64,000 nt of DNA, taken from Nocardioides mangrovi (lineage in GTDB: Bacteria > Actinomycetota > Actinomycetes > Propionibacteriales > Nocardioidaceae). The notes beneath the pieces were generated by a model. That model saw only the letters and a program-made list of their open reading frames with translations. It searched no databases and was not told the origin of the DNA. The translations under genes and the position numbers were made by a program. Positions 10,156 through 18,988 of this stretch are shown here, piece after piece. Location of the stretch: the NCBI RefSeq assembly GCF_020073815.1, contig NZ_JAIQZJ010000001.1, positions 868,001 through 932,000 on the forward strand, read 5' to 3'. Numbering within the stretch: the stretch's first letter is position 1; each line of letters begins with the position of its first letter.

Positions 10156-11093
10156 CGGAGGTACCTCTCGTGACCGGTGAAGTCGCCGCGCACCCCGGCG
10201 TACATCGCCCGCAGGCTCAGGCCCAGGCGGTGCGCCGAGGGCTTGGTGAAGGTGTAGAACCACGCCGTCTTGGCGACGAACGCCAGCGCGTGCGGCCAGC
10301 CCTTGTAGTCGCGCAGGTTGACCAGGTTGTTGCGGGCCATGCAGTAGTGCTTGAGGTCGCTGGGGCTGTGGTTGTACGTCGTGCGGCTGAAGGCCATCGG
10401 GGTCCCGAGACTGCCCACGGCCGGGTGCCGGACCTGCGCACCGACGACCGTGGCGATCCGGGCGCCGGCGGCCTCGGCGCGGAGGCGGTACTCGTGGTCG
10501 TCGCCCCAGATGAAGAACTCCGAGCGCGGCAGCCCGATCCGGTCGACCAGGTCGCGGGTGACGAGGACGCCGTTGAAGGGGATCACGATCCCGTCGATCC
10601 GCCCGTCGCGGGCCGCGGCGACCACGTCGGCGAGCTCATGGACGACGCGGGTGCCACCGGGCAGCCGGATCGGGAAGACGAGGCGGCCGAGGGCCTCGCG
10701 GTCGACGACCAGCGGCCCCCAGAAGTCGAGGTCGTCCTCGGCGAGCAGCGTGGTCAGGCAGTCGGGGTCCGGGAGCCCGTCGTCGTCCATCAGCCACGCG
10801 AGGTCCGCGCCCCGCTCCATCGCCCAGGCGAGGCCGTCGTGGAAGCCGCCCGCGCCGCCGCTGTTGGTGGCCAGGGTGCGCCCGAGGACCGGCACCGTCG
10901 GGTGGTCGGCGCCGGCGTCGCGGTCGTCGAGGCCGGCCAGCCACTCCCCCGTGCCGTCGGTCGAGGCGTTGTCGACGACGAGCACCTCGGCCAGCCCGGG
11001 CACCTGGTCGAGCCGCTCCACGAGCTCCTGCAGCATCGCCAGCCGGTTGAACGTGACGACCACGGCGATCACGCGTCGGTCGTCGGCAGGCAC
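10152..11093 (-). CDS. GT2 glycosyltransferase, second GlfT1-like enzyme
   Basis: A 313-residue GT-A enzyme with VVVTFNRLAML, VVDNASTDGT, ATNSGGAGGFHDG and WLMDDDGLPDPD, plus the same MARNNLVNLRDYKG-type C-terminal motif as its neighbour. I place the start at GTG 11093 because a minus-strand TAGGGT (11101-11106) ends seven bases upstream, giving a leaderless message; an earlier GTG at 11102 would overlap that box. It sits 30 bases downstream of the LCP gene and overlaps the next GT2 gene by four bases. It may add a different sugar (for example rhamnose or a branch) rather than duplicate GlfT1. Confidence 0.8.
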   Translation of the reverse strand: MPADDRRVIAVVVTFNRLAMLQELVERLDQVPGLAEVLVVDNASTDGTGEWLAGLDDRDAGADHPTVPVLGRTLATNSGGAGGFHDGLAWAMERGADLAWLMDDDGLPDPDCLTTLLAEDDLDFWGPLVVDREALGRLVFPIRLPGGTRVVHELADVVAAARDGRIDGIVIPFNGVLVTRDLVDRIGLPRSEFFIWGDDHEYRLRAEAAGARIATVVGAQVRHPAVGSLGTPMAFSRTTYNHSPSDLKHYCMARNNLVNLRDYKGWPHALAFVAKTAWFYTFTKPSAHRLGLSLRAMYAGVRGDFTGHERYLR

Positions 11094-11100
11094 GGCGTAC

Positions 11101-11106
11101 ACCCTA
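11101..11106 (-). promoter_or_regulatory. -10 box inside the galactan operon
   Basis: Minus-strand TAGGGT seven bases from GTG 11093. It would allow transcription of the transferase/exporter genes independently of the upstream LCP gene. Confidence 0.5.
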
Positions 11107-11123
11107 GAGAACGGCGTCCCCGA

Positions 11124-12569
11124 TCAGCAGGCCGCGTCGAGGTCCTCGGACTCGTTGGCGGCGTAGCCGGAGCTGAGGGAGCCCAGCGAGCCGCCGGTGA
11201 CGGTGCTGTTGGCGTGCTTCTTCGCCTTGCCGGGCGCGTCGGCCGTGCCCTCGGCGCGGTCGATCGCCTGGGCGACCTTGCTCTTGATCAGCTTGATGTC
11301 CGGGTCGGCGGTGTTGATCATCGGCGGGACCAGGGAGAGCGTCGAGATCTTCTGTCCGCGGGCCTTGAGCGCGAGGGAGATGAAGCGGTCGACCTCGCTG
11401 GCCGGGATGTCGGTGGAGATCATCGCCGAGCTGGCGTCGGCGATCTTCTCGAAGTTGCGGACCGCGACCTGCGGGCTGATCTGCTGGAGCATCGCGTTCA
11501 TCACGCACTTCTGGCGCGCCATCCGCGAGTAGTCGTCGGAGTCGTAGCGCGCCCGGGCGAACCACAGGGTGTCGAAGCCGTCGAGCTTCTGCACGCCCGG
11601 CTCGATGTGCGTGTAGAAGGGGTCGGTCGGGAGCCCGACCGGGATCGACTGCCGGACGTTGAGGGTCACCCCGCCCACGGCGTCGACGAGGTCCTTGAAG
11701 CCCTCGAGGTTGACCATCGCCCAGTAGTTGATCTTCAGGCCGGTGATGCCCTCGATCGCCATGATGGTCGCGTCGATGCCGGGGGTCTTCGAACCGGGGA
11801 AGAGCTCGGTGTTGTCCAGCGCCCAGGTGTTGACGCCGTTGAGGTAGTCCTGGTCGAAGCCGTCGGGGAACTGCTGGTGCATCACCGACCCCTTCACGAA
11901 GGGGAAGTGCTGCATGTTGCGGGGCAGCGAGATGAGCACGGTCCGGCCGGTCTCGGCGTCGATGCTGGCGACCGTCATCGAGTCCGGCCGCAGGCCCCAG
12001 CGGCTCGCGCCGGAGTCGCCGCCCATGAGCAGCACGTTGTAGCGGCCGTCGTGAGCGCTGCTCGCGGTGCCGCTGCCGAACATGGTGAGGATGAAGTGGC
12101 GCTGCACGCCGACCAGGTGGGCGCCGAAGAGCAGCGCGCCGGCGACCGTCAGGCAGAGCACGCCGTTGACGCCGACCGCCGTACGCCGGTGCCCCATGCT
12201 CAGGGTGAGCGGCTGGCCGATCCGCCAGGCGTCGATGCAGAGGAAGGCCCAGCCGATCGCCGCGGCGGTCAGCACCAGCCGCAGCCAGAGGAGGGCGGCG
12301 GTGTCGGAGGCCAGCCAGAAGAAGAGCTCGTGGTCGAAGAAGCCCACCACCAGGACCCCGAGGGTCGCGACCACGAGGACGAACCAAATCCGCATCGCGA
12401 TCCGGCCGACCTTGCGGTTGCCGGCGACCAGCTGGGCCGAGCCGGGCAGGACGAGGGTCATCAGCATGAGGGCCATGGCCCGGCGGAAGCGCACCCGAGC
12501 GGCGCGGTCACCCGCGGTGAACCGCGGGACCTGGCTGTCGAGCGACCCGGGGGAAGAGACGGGCGGCAT
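11124..12569 (-). CDS. LCP (LytR-CpsA-Psr) family protein with extra membrane segments
   Basis: LCP proteins attach undecaprenyl-linked glycopolymers to peptidoglycan on the outer face of the membrane. This 481-residue member has a cytosolic N-terminus, about four hydrophobic segments between residues 35 and 170, then the LCP domain: NVLLMGGDSG with Arg-Pro-Asp-Ser-Met, then SLPRNMQHFPF, LDNTELFPGS, and the Arg-rich WFARARYDSDDYSRMARQ motif that binds pyrophosphate. The start ATG 12569 follows AGAGAGG. As first gene of the galactan cluster, its likely substrate is the exported galactofuranan. Confidence 0.85.
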   Translation of the reverse strand: MPPVSSPGSLDSQVPRFTAGDRAARVRFRRAMALMLMTLVLPGSAQLVAGNRKVGRIAMRIWFVLVVATLGVLVVGFFDHELFFWLASDTAALLWLRLVLTAAAIGWAFLCIDAWRIGQPLTLSMGHRRTAVGVNGVLCLTVAGALLFGAHLVGVQRHFILTMFGSGTASSAHDGRYNVLLMGGDSGASRWGLRPDSMTVASIDAETGRTVLISLPRNMQHFPFVKGSVMHQQFPDGFDQDYLNGVNTWALDNTELFPGSKTPGIDATIMAIEGITGLKINYWAMVNLEGFKDLVDAVGGVTLNVRQSIPVGLPTDPFYTHIEPGVQKLDGFDTLWFARARYDSDDYSRMARQKCVMNAMLQQISPQVAVRNFEKIADASSAMISTDIPASEVDRFISLALKARGQKISTLSLVPPMINTADPDIKLIKSKVAQAIDRAEGTADAPGKAKKHANSTVTGGSLGSLSSGYAANESEDLDAAC

Positions 12570-12763
12570 CGAGGGCCTCTCTGCGTGAGGAGCTGGAAGC
12601 TGGAGGACAACGGGGAAGGTGATGCTGCCCGCAAGTATCACCAGTCACAGCCGCCACACGGGTCACGACGCGCCGGGCGGCCTGGCGTCGTCCGAACCAG
12701 TCGTGGGTCCGGAGACGGGTCCGGCGCCGCCGAGCGTGCTCCGGACGGTCACGGGCCGCACGG

Positions 12764-12769
12764 TAGCCT
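12764..12769 (+). promoter_or_regulatory. -10 box of the divergent LCP gene
   Basis: TAGCCT, seven bases before ATG 12777. Confidence 0.5.
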
Positions 12770-12776
12770 CCGCTGC

Positions 12777-14048
12777 ATGACCGATCGTCCTCGGGATGAT
12801 GGCGGGCCCGAGGACGGCTCCCCCGACTTCCACTGGCTGTACGGCGACCAGCAGCGCGCTGAGGGCGAGGAGCCCCGGCCCGACGAGACCCGGGTGATGC
12901 CCACCATGCCGCGACCCTCCGACCCGTCGGCCGCGACCCCGCCCACGCCGCCCCCGCCGTTCCCGGCCGGGCAGAACGCCCAGCCGCGCTCGGGTACGAC
13001 GCCGCCGACCCCGCCGCCGCTGGCCCCGACCCCGGGCGCCCAGCCACCGAAGCGACGTCGCGGGTTCCGGTTCTGGCTGCGGATCGTGCTCGTGCTGCTC
13101 CTGCTGTGGGTGGTCTACCTGGTCGCGGTGCCGCTCTACGCGTGGACCAAGGTCTCGAAGATCGACTACGAGCCGTCCGGCAAGCGCCCCGACGACCAGC
13201 CCGGGCACACCTACCTCATGGTCGGCAGCGACTCGCGCGCCGGGCTCAGCGCCGCGCAGCGCAAGGAGTACGCCACCGGCAACGCGTCCGGGCAGCGCAC
13301 CGACACGATCATGCTGCTGCACACCGGCAGCGGCCCCAACCTGCTGATGTCGATCCCGCGCGATTCGCTGGTCGACATCCCCGGCTACGGCACGACCAAG
13401 ATCAACGCGGCCTACGCCTACGGCTACGCCAACGGCGGCGGCGAGGACGGCGGCGCGCAGCTGCTGGTCAAGACGATCGAGCAGAACACCGGCATCCGGA
13501 TCGACGACTTCGTCGAGATCGGCCTCGGCGGCGTCGTCGACATCGTCGACGCGGTCGGCGGGGTGCAGATCTGCCCGACCGCCAACATGAAGGACCCGCT
13601 CGCCGGCCTGAACGTCAAGAAGGGCTGCCAGGACGCGGACGGCCGGACCGCGCTCGCCTACGCCCGATCGCGGCACACCTCCAACCTCGGCGACCTCGAC
13701 CGCGCCAAGCACCAGCGCGAGGTCGTCTCGGCGGTGGGCAAGGAGGTGATGTCGCCCTGGACCTTCATCAACCCGGTCCGCTACTGGAAGGTGATGATGG
13801 CGATGCCGGACTCCTTCGCGTTCGGCGAGGGCATGTCGCCGGTGCAGGCCGGGCTCTGGGCGCTCGCGATGACGCGGGTGAACGGCGACACCGGCATGAC
13901 CTGCGGCGTCCCGATCTCCGACCTCGCCGTGCACTGGGACGCGGACCGGTCGAAGCAGATGTTCGACTACATCAAGAACGACAAGACCGACGACATCCCC
14001 CAGAGCCTGTGCACGCCGAGCGGCCTCCCGAAGAGCGTGACCGGATGA
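12777..14048 (+). CDS. LCP family ligase, single-span
   Basis: Second LCP protein, 423 residues. The cytosolic N-terminus (1-95) is rich in proline and acidic residues, one transmembrane segment follows near 101-123, then the catalytic domain: YLMVGSDSR, GQRTDTIMLLH, MSIPRDSLVDIPGYG, KINAAYAYG, and the conserved Arg pair in ALAYARSRHT...DLDRAKHQREVV. It is probably a peptidoglycan-glycopolymer ligase paired with the galactan cluster transcribed the other way. Its last four bases overlap the enoyl-CoA hydratase start (ATGA), although the two functions seem unrelated. Confidence 0.88.
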   Translation: MTDRPRDDGGPEDGSPDFHWLYGDQQRAEGEEPRPDETRVMPTMPRPSDPSAATPPTPPPPFPAGQNAQPRSGTTPPTPPPLAPTPGAQPPKRRRGFRFWLRIVLVLLLLWVVYLVAVPLYAWTKVSKIDYEPSGKRPDDQPGHTYLMVGSDSRAGLSAAQRKEYATGNASGQRTDTIMLLHTGSGPNLLMSIPRDSLVDIPGYGTTKINAAYAYGYANGGGEDGGAQLLVKTIEQNTGIRIDDFVEIGLGGVVDIVDAVGGVQICPTANMKDPLAGLNVKKGCQDADGRTALAYARSRHTSNLGDLDRAKHQREVVSAVGKEVMSPWTFINPVRYWKVMMAMPDSFAFGEGMSPVQAGLWALAMTRVNGDTGMTCGVPISDLAVHWDADRSKQMFDYIKNDKTDDIPQSLCTPSGLPKSVTG

Positions 14049-14911
14049 CCTACGAGACGCTCGACTGGTCGGTCGACGGCGACGGGGTCGCGACCCTGAC
14101 GCTCGACCGCCCCGACCAGCTCAACGCCTTCGACCTGACGATGGCCGGCGAGCTGGAGCAGGTCTTCCGCACCGACGCGTGGGACGACGACGTCCGGGCG
14201 GTCGTGGTCACCGGCGCCGGCCGCGCGTTCTGCGCCGGGATGGACCTCTCCGCCGACGGCAACGTCTTCGGCCTCGACGAGTCGGTCCGCCCGACCGTGG
14301 CCGACTTCCGCGCGGCGTACGACGAGGCGCCGTACGCCGACGGCGTGCGCGACACCGGCGGCAAGGTGACGCTGGCGATCCACGCGCTGCCCAAGCCCGT
14401 GATCGCCGCGATCAACGGCCCGGCGGTCGGCATCGGCGCGACGATGACGCTGGCGATGGACCTGCGGCTGGCGTCGACGAAGGCCCGGATCGGCTTCGTC
14501 TTCGGTCGGCTCGGGATCGTGCCCGAGGCGGCGTCGAGCTGGTTCCTGCCGCGGATCGTCGGCCTCCAGCAGGCGCTGGAGTGGGTCTACTCCGCCGACA
14601 TCCTCGACGCCGAGACCGCCCTCGCCGGGCGGCTGGTGCGCAGCCTGCACGAGCCCGACGACCTGGTGCCCGCGGCGCAGGAGCTCGCCCGGTCCTTCGT
14701 GGTCGGCCGGTCGGCCTCCGCCCTCGGCCTCGCCAAGCGCCTGGTCTACCGCAACGCCGCCGCGGCGGACCCGCTGGAGGCGCACCTGTCGGACTCCCTG
14801 GCGATGTACTGGCAGTCGATCGGCGACGGCAAGGAGGGCGTCGCGGCCTTCCTGGGCAAGCGCGCCCCGGAGTTCACCGGCCGCGCCTCGGAGCTGCCCG
14901 AGATCTACTGA
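14045..14911 (+). CDS. Enoyl-CoA hydratase/isomerase (crotonase) family protein
   Basis: Crotonase-fold enzyme of 288 residues that probably hydrates or isomerises an enoyl-CoA in fatty or aromatic acid breakdown. Visible motifs: the oxyanion-hole stretch GAGRAFCAGMDLS near residues 57-69, and NGPAVGIGATMTLAMD near 121-136 with a second-shell Gly-rich loop; FGRLGIVPEAASSW follows. The gene overlaps the LCP gene by four bases at the 5' end and the convergent paaK by seven bases at the 3' end. The neighbouring PaaK and PaaI suggest an aromatic acyl-CoA substrate, but the exact reaction cannot be read from sequence. Confidence 0.85.
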   Translation: MTYETLDWSVDGDGVATLTLDRPDQLNAFDLTMAGELEQVFRTDAWDDDVRAVVVTGAGRAFCAGMDLSADGNVFGLDESVRPTVADFRAAYDEAPYADGVRDTGGKVTLAIHALPKPVIAAINGPAVGIGATMTLAMDLRLASTKARIGFVFGRLGIVPEAASSWFLPRIVGLQQALEWVYSADILDAETALAGRLVRSLHEPDDLVPAAQELARSFVVGRSASALGLAKRLVYRNAAAADPLEAHLSDSLAMYWQSIGDGKEGVAAFLGKRAPEFTGRASELPEIY

Positions 14912-16188
14912 GGCGTGGACCGGGGACGCCGGTCGCTGATCCGCTTCGCCTTGCCGAGCGACCGCTCGAGGGCGTGCGGCGCCAGCACCTCGACCCGGGC
15001 CGTGACCCCGATCCGCTGCTTGATCCGCTCCGCGAGCCGGGCGGCGAGCGCGCCGTCGTACGGCTCGGCGGCGGCCTCGACCTGCACGGTCAGCTCGTCG
15101 AGGTTGCCGGGACGGGTGAGCACGCAGAGGTAGTGCGGGGCCAGCCCCTCGACGGCGAGGATCTGCTCCTCGACCTGACTCGGGAAGACGTTGACCCCGC
15201 GCACGATCATCATGTCGTCGGTGCGCCCGGTGACCTTCTCCATCCGCCGGAAGGCGGGGTAGGCCGTGCCCGGCAGCAGCCGGGTGAGGTCGCGGGTGCG
15301 GTAGCGGACCACGGGCATCGCCTGCTTGGTCAGCGAGGTGAAGACCAGCTCGCCGCGCTCGCCGTCGGGCAGCGGCTCGAGCGTCACCGGGTCGACGACC
15401 TCCGGCAGGAAGTGGTCCTCCCAGACGTGCAGCCCGTCCTGCGTCTCGCCCGACTCCTGCGAGACCCCGGGGCCCATCACCTCCGAGAGGCCGTAGATGT
15501 CGACGGCCCTGATGCCCGACCGGGCCTCGACCGCGCGACGCATCTCGTCGGTCCACGGCTCCGCGCCGAAGATGCCGACCTCCAGGGCCGTGGACCGCGG
15601 GTCGACGCCCTGCCGATCCATCTCGTCGAGGATCGCGAGGAAGTACGACGGGGTCACCATGATCACCCGCGGTCCGAAGTCGACGATCAGCTGCACCTGC
15701 CGCTCGGTCATCCCACCGCTGACCGGGACCACCGTGCAGCCCAGCCGCTCCGCGCCGTAGTGGGCGCCGAGCCCGCCGGTGAAGAGGCCGTAGCCGTAGG
15801 CGACGTGCACGACGTCGCCGGGCCGCCCGCCGGCGGCGCGGATCGAGCGGGCCATCAGCTCCGCCCAGGTGTCGACGTCCTCCTGCGTGTAGCCGACGAC
15901 GGTCGGCCGTCCGGTCGTGCCACTGCTGGCGTGCACCCGCACCACCTCCTCGCGCGGACGGGCGAACATGCCGAAGGGGTAGTGGTCGCGCAGGTCGGCC
16001 TTCGTGGTGAACGGGAAGCGCGCGAGGTCGGCGAGCGTGGTCAGGTCCTCGGGCCGCACTCCGGCCGCGTCGAACGCCCGGCGGTAGTGCGGGACCGCGT
16101 CGTACGCCGAGCGCAGCGTCGCGCGCAGCCGCTCGAGCTGGAGGGTCTCCAGCTCGGCGCGGTTCAGGTCCGGGACCGCCCCGATCAC
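14905..16188 (-). CDS. paaK: Phenylacetate-CoA ligase
   Basis: Activates phenylacetate to phenylacetyl-CoA with ATP, the first step of the paa catabolic route. The 427-residue length is right for PaaK. Motifs: the P-loop VHASSGTTGRPT near residues 87-98, IDIYGLSE-like core seen as VDIYGLSEVMGPG, GELVFTSLTKQAMPVVRYRTRD, and the C-terminal GRTDDMMIVRGVNVFPSQ and SLGKAKRISD with the catalytic lysine. The GTG start at 16188 overlaps the paaI stop as GTGA, giving coupled translation. Not accompanied here by the paaABCDE epoxidase genes. Confidence 0.9.
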   Translation of the reverse strand: MIGAVPDLNRAELETLQLERLRATLRSAYDAVPHYRRAFDAAGVRPEDLTTLADLARFPFTTKADLRDHYPFGMFARPREEVVRVHASSGTTGRPTVVGYTQEDVDTWAELMARSIRAAGGRPGDVVHVAYGYGLFTGGLGAHYGAERLGCTVVPVSGGMTERQVQLIVDFGPRVIMVTPSYFLAILDEMDRQGVDPRSTALEVGIFGAEPWTDEMRRAVEARSGIRAVDIYGLSEVMGPGVSQESGETQDGLHVWEDHFLPEVVDPVTLEPLPDGERGELVFTSLTKQAMPVVRYRTRDLTRLLPGTAYPAFRRMEKVTGRTDDMMIVRGVNVFPSQVEEQILAVEGLAPHYLCVLTRPGNLDELTVQVEAAAEPYDGALAARLAERIKQRIGVTARVEVLAPHALERSLGKAKRISDRRPRSTPQ

Positions 16189-16601
16189 CAGAACGCGCCT
16201 CCCACCTCGCGGCTGCGGCCGACGAACGTCGCGACCACGGTGTCGCCGGCGAGCACGGTCACGTCGTACGTGCCGTCCCGCTCGTCGCGGTCGCGCTCGA
16301 CCGCGGTGGCGACCAGCTCCTGACCGACCCGCGTCGGTGCCCGGAAGCGGATCTCCGCGCCGGCGGCGACCGTGCGGCGGTTGTAGGAGTTGCAGGCGAC
16401 GGCGAAGGCCGAGTCGGCGAGCGCGAAGGTGAGGCCGCCGTGCCCGATGCCGTGGCCGTTGACCATGTCGTCCCGGACGACCATCCGCACCGTCGCGGTC
16501 CCCGGCCCCACCGCGTCGATGCTCATCCCGAGCGCGCGACTGGCGTGGTCGGCCGACCACATCGCGGTGGCACTCCCGGCGGCGACCTCGTCCGGCGTCA
16601 C
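16185..16601 (-). CDS. paaI: Hydroxyphenylacetyl-CoA thioesterase
   Basis: Hotdog-fold thioesterase of 138 residues that rescues CoA from dead-end aryl-acyl-CoA in the phenylacetate pathway. The family signature DMVNGHGIGHGGLTFALADSAFA (split here as NGHGIGHGG with the downstream Asp, near residues 48-64) contains the active-site residues, followed by N and R in CNSYNRRTVA. GTG start at 16601 with TAACCT ending six bases upstream. It precedes and overlaps paaK. Confidence 0.9.
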   Translation of the reverse strand: MTPDEVAAGSATAMWSADHASRALGMSIDAVGPGTATVRMVVRDDMVNGHGIGHGGLTFALADSAFAVACNSYNRRTVAAGAEIRFRAPTRVGQELVATAVERDRDERDGTYDVTVLAGDTVVATFVGRSREVGGAFW

Positions 16602-16607
16602 CCGGTC

Positions 16608-16613
16608 AGGTTA
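16608..16613 (-). promoter_or_regulatory. -10 box of leaderless paaI-paaK
   Basis: Minus-strand TAACCT, six bases from GTG 16601. Confidence 0.45.
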
Positions 16614-16627
16614 GACCCGTTGCACCC

Positions 16628-17398
16628 TCAGGCGGCCGGACCGGAGGACGCGTCGGCGTTCGCGACCAGCTGCGAGCGGAGTCGTCCGAGGATCCGGTTG
16701 AGCAGCCGGGACACCTGCATCTGGGTGACCCCGATGTCGGCGCCGATCTCGGCCTGGGTGCGGCCGCCGAAGAAGCGCAGCTCGAGGATCCGCCGCTCGC
16801 GTGGCGTCAGCCCCCGCAGCACGGCCGCGAGCGTGACCCGCGCCTCGGCGGTGTCGTACGCCGGGTCGAGCGATCCGAGTCGGTCGCCGAGTGCCTCGTC
16901 GCCCTCGCTGCTGGGCAGGTCGAGCGACGCGGGCGAGAAGCAGCCGGTGGCGCCGAGGGCGTCCAGGACGTGCTCGAGGTCGACCTCGAGGTGGCGGGCG
17001 AGGTCGGAGGGGCGCGGCGAGCGGCCCAGCTGCTGCGCGAGCTCGCCCTCGGCGCCCAGGATCCGGCCCTGGAGCTCCTGGATCGAGCGCGGCGGGCGCA
17101 CCGCCCAGCCGAGGTCGCGGAAGTGGCGCCGCAGCTCGCCCCGGATCGTGGGGACCGCGAAGACGAGGAAGTCGACCTCCCGGCCGGGGTCGAAGCCGCG
17201 CACCGCCTTCACGAGGCCGAGGTAGGCGACCTGGTCGAGGTCGTCGGAGGCGATGCCCCGGCCGCGGTAGCGCTTGGCGCAGTCGCTGGCCACGCCCATG
17301 TTGATCCGCACGATCTCGTCGTGGAGCTGGTGCCGTTCCCCCTCGTCAGCGTTCAAGCTGCGGGCGAAGAGGTCCGATGTCTGCTGACGTCGGTCCAT
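16628..17398 (-). CDS. RNA polymerase sigma factor, SigF/SigB-like group 3
   Basis: A 256-residue sigma factor with region 2 (DDLDQVAYLGLVKAVRGFDP, then FLVFAVPTIRGELRRHFRD, near residues 55-100), region 3 (PRPSDLARHLEVDLEHV) and region 4 (LTPRERRILELRFFGG followed by QAEIGADIGVTQMQVSRLL). This arrangement matches stress/sporulation sigma factors of the SigF-SigB type. ATG 17398 is used because upstream codons add no family-like sequence. No anti-sigma or anti-anti-sigma gene lies beside it, which is unusual for the type; control is probably encoded elsewhere. Confidence 0.88.
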   Translation of the reverse strand: MDRRQQTSDLFARSLNADEGERHQLHDEIVRINMGVASDCAKRYRGRGIASDDLDQVAYLGLVKAVRGFDPGREVDFLVFAVPTIRGELRRHFRDLGWAVRPPRSIQELQGRILGAEGELAQQLGRSPRPSDLARHLEVDLEHVLDALGATGCFSPASLDLPSSEGDEALGDRLGSLDPAYDTAEARVTLAAVLRGLTPRERRILELRFFGGRTQAEIGADIGVTQMQVSRLLNRILGRLRSQLVANADASSGPAA

Positions 17399-17463
17399 GT
17401 CCCTCACCCTCCTCGCCGCCCGGACGAGGCACACCACCCTTTCGGGCGGAGGGGACAGGACCC

Positions 17464-18198
17464 TCACAGGGTGCGCGCGAGCAACCCCTGGAGAGCAGCG
17501 AAGTGGCGCTCGGTACCGGCCTCGTCGTACACGGACGTGTCGGCCATGGAGTAGCCGTGCGCAGCGCCCTCGTAGATCTCGTTGACGTGCGGTCGGCCGG
17601 CGTCGGTGAGCACCTGCTCGAGCGCCTCGACCTGCTCGATCGGCATCGAGGAGTCCTGGTCGGCGTGGCCGAAGACGTACTCGGCGGTCGAGCCGGCGAT
17701 GGCCAGGTGCGGGCTGTCCGGGGCGTCGGTCACGAGCCGGCCGCCGTGGAAGCCACCGACGGCGGCGACGGTGCCCGGGAACTGGCCGGCGGTGCGGACC
17801 GCGAGCCGCGCGCCCATGCAGTAGCCCGTGACGCCGATCGGTCCGTCGCCCGCGTGCTGCTCGAGCTCGGCCACCCAGGCCACGGCGTCGGCGGTCGAGA
17901 GCTCGGGCGTCAGCGCACCGACGCGCTCCATCACCCCGCCGCCGAAGAACGCCTCCCGCGCGCCGGGGTCGCGCAGGTCCGCCTTCGGGGCGAGGTCGGC
18001 GGCGCGGCCGTCGCGGTAGAAGACGTGCGGAGCGAGGACGACGTAGCCCCAGGCCGCGATCCGGTCGGCCATCTCCTCGATCCGCGGCCGGAGGCCGATC
18101 GCGTCGACGTAGAGGAGGACGCCGGGCTTCCCCGGCTCACCGGTCACGTAGGCGTCGGCGACGCCGTCCGGCGCCGTGATCTCGATCGTCTGTCCCAT
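17464..18198 (-). CDS. Dienelactone hydrolase family protein
   Basis: Alpha/beta hydrolase of 244 residues. The catalytic triad of the family is visible: Cys in GVTGYCMGARLA near 114-124, Asp in FGHADQD, and His in EGAAHGYSM. The family opens lactone rings in aromatic catabolism, but many members act on other esters, so the substrate is open. ATG 18198 is preceded by TAGGTT with a seven-base gap (leaderless). It stands alone downstream of the methyltransferase gene. Confidence 0.85.
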   Translation of the reverse strand: MGQTIEITAPDGVADAYVTGEPGKPGVLLYVDAIGLRPRIEEMADRIAAWGYVVLAPHVFYRDGRAADLAPKADLRDPGAREAFFGGGVMERVGALTPELSTADAVAWVAELEQHAGDGPIGVTGYCMGARLAVRTAGQFPGTVAAVGGFHGGRLVTDAPDSPHLAIAGSTAEYVFGHADQDSSMPIEQVEALEQVLTDAGRPHVNEIYEGAAHGYSMADTSVYDEAGTERHFAALQGLLARTL

Positions 18199-18205
18199 GC
18201 CGGCG

Positions 18206-18211
18206 AACCTA
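18206..18211 (-). promoter_or_regulatory. -10 box of the dienelactone hydrolase gene
   Basis: Minus-strand TAGGTT, seven bases from ATG 18198; it falls at the end of the upstream methyltransferase gene. Confidence 0.45.
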
Positions 18212-18832
18212 CGGCACCCTCGTCGCCACCCCACGGGTGAGGTAGCCCCAGGGTCGCGAGGGGCCGGGCGCCAGGTAGCCGGTCTCGACCTCGGTGACCG
18301 CGAAGCCGGCCGCCTCGACCAGCGTGACCGGGTCGCGGGTCAGGTGACAGCCTCCGAAGAGGACGCTCTGCACCGGGTCGAGCCGGCGCTGCCAGCGGCG
18401 GACGCCCGCGTCGGGTGCGACCCCGTGCTCGAGGAAGTGCAGCGGCGTGCCCGGACGCAGCACCCGGTGCAGCTCCGCGAGTGCGCGGCCGGCGTCGGGG
18501 ATGGTGCACAGGCTGAAGGTCACCAGCGCGGCGTCGTACGACGCGTCCGCGGCCGAGATCGCCTGCCCGTCGAGCCCGAGCCGTGCCACCTCGACGGCGG
18601 TGCCCTCGCGACGTGCGGCGGAGCGCGACCACGCCAGCTCGGACGGCTCGACCGCGTCGAGGGCGTCGACCTCGGGCGGGAGGCAGGGCAGGTTGAGGCC
18701 GCTGCCGAAGCCGACCTCGACCACCCGCCCGGACAGGCCGGCACAGACGCGCTCGCGGTGCTCCGTCACCGGCTCCTGCGAGAGCGACAGGTCGACCAGC
18801 CGCGGGACGACCCGCTCCTCCCACCAGCCCAT
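18209..18832 (-). CDS. Class I SAM-dependent methyltransferase
   Basis: A 207-residue protein with a Rossmann methyltransferase fold: motif I VVEVGFGSGLNLP near residues 36-48, motif II around DAVEPSELAW, and motif IV DAALVTFSLCTIPDA. A C-terminal region carries HLTRDPV and a Trp-Gly-Tyr end. It resembles the UbiE/phosphatidylethanolamine N-methyltransferase-like group, but the acceptor is not identifiable. TAGCCT lies six bases before ATG 18832. Confidence 0.82.
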   Translation of the reverse strand: MGWWEERVVPRLVDLSLSQEPVTEHRERVCAGLSGRVVEVGFGSGLNLPCLPPEVDALDAVEPSELAWSRSAARREGTAVEVARLGLDGQAISAADASYDAALVTFSLCTIPDAGRALAELHRVLRPGTPLHFLEHGVAPDAGVRRWQRRLDPVQSVLFGGCHLTRDPVTLVEAAGFAVTEVETGYLAPGPSRPWGYLTRGVATRVP

Positions 18833-18838
18833 GGCGTC

Positions 18839-18844
18839 AGGCTA
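18839..18844 (-). promoter_or_regulatory. -10 box of the methyltransferase gene
   Basis: Minus-strand TAGCCT, six bases from ATG 18832. Confidence 0.45.
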
Positions 18845-18867
18845 GTGACGCGCGCGCGAAATCCGTG

Positions 18868-18985
18868 CCCGAGGTCGTGCTCCGAGTGCGTACCTCGCCA
18901 GGCGGCGGAGCGCAGGGCTACCGGGCGTATCTCCAGCTCTGCCAACGCAGCGAGGTGCGTGCTCGGGGTGCGACATGGGGTGCGG
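18868..18985. repeat. Diverged copy of a MITE-like element
   Basis: Imperfect terminal inverted repeats (about 17-26 bases, with mismatches) bracket this intergenic stretch. On the minus strand it shares the exact 20-mer at 18943-18962 with positions 36971-36990 of the element at 36926-37093, and about 50 further bases align at roughly three matches in four. It lies between the molybdopterin oxidoreductase stop and the methyltransferase start. Confidence 0.6.
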
Positions 18986-18988
18986 AGT

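Noticed and set aside
10170..12776. Plus-strand frame running into the LCP gene at 12777
   Set aside because: Antisense to two recognised GT2 genes and an LCP gene; the true start has a -10 box at the right distance.
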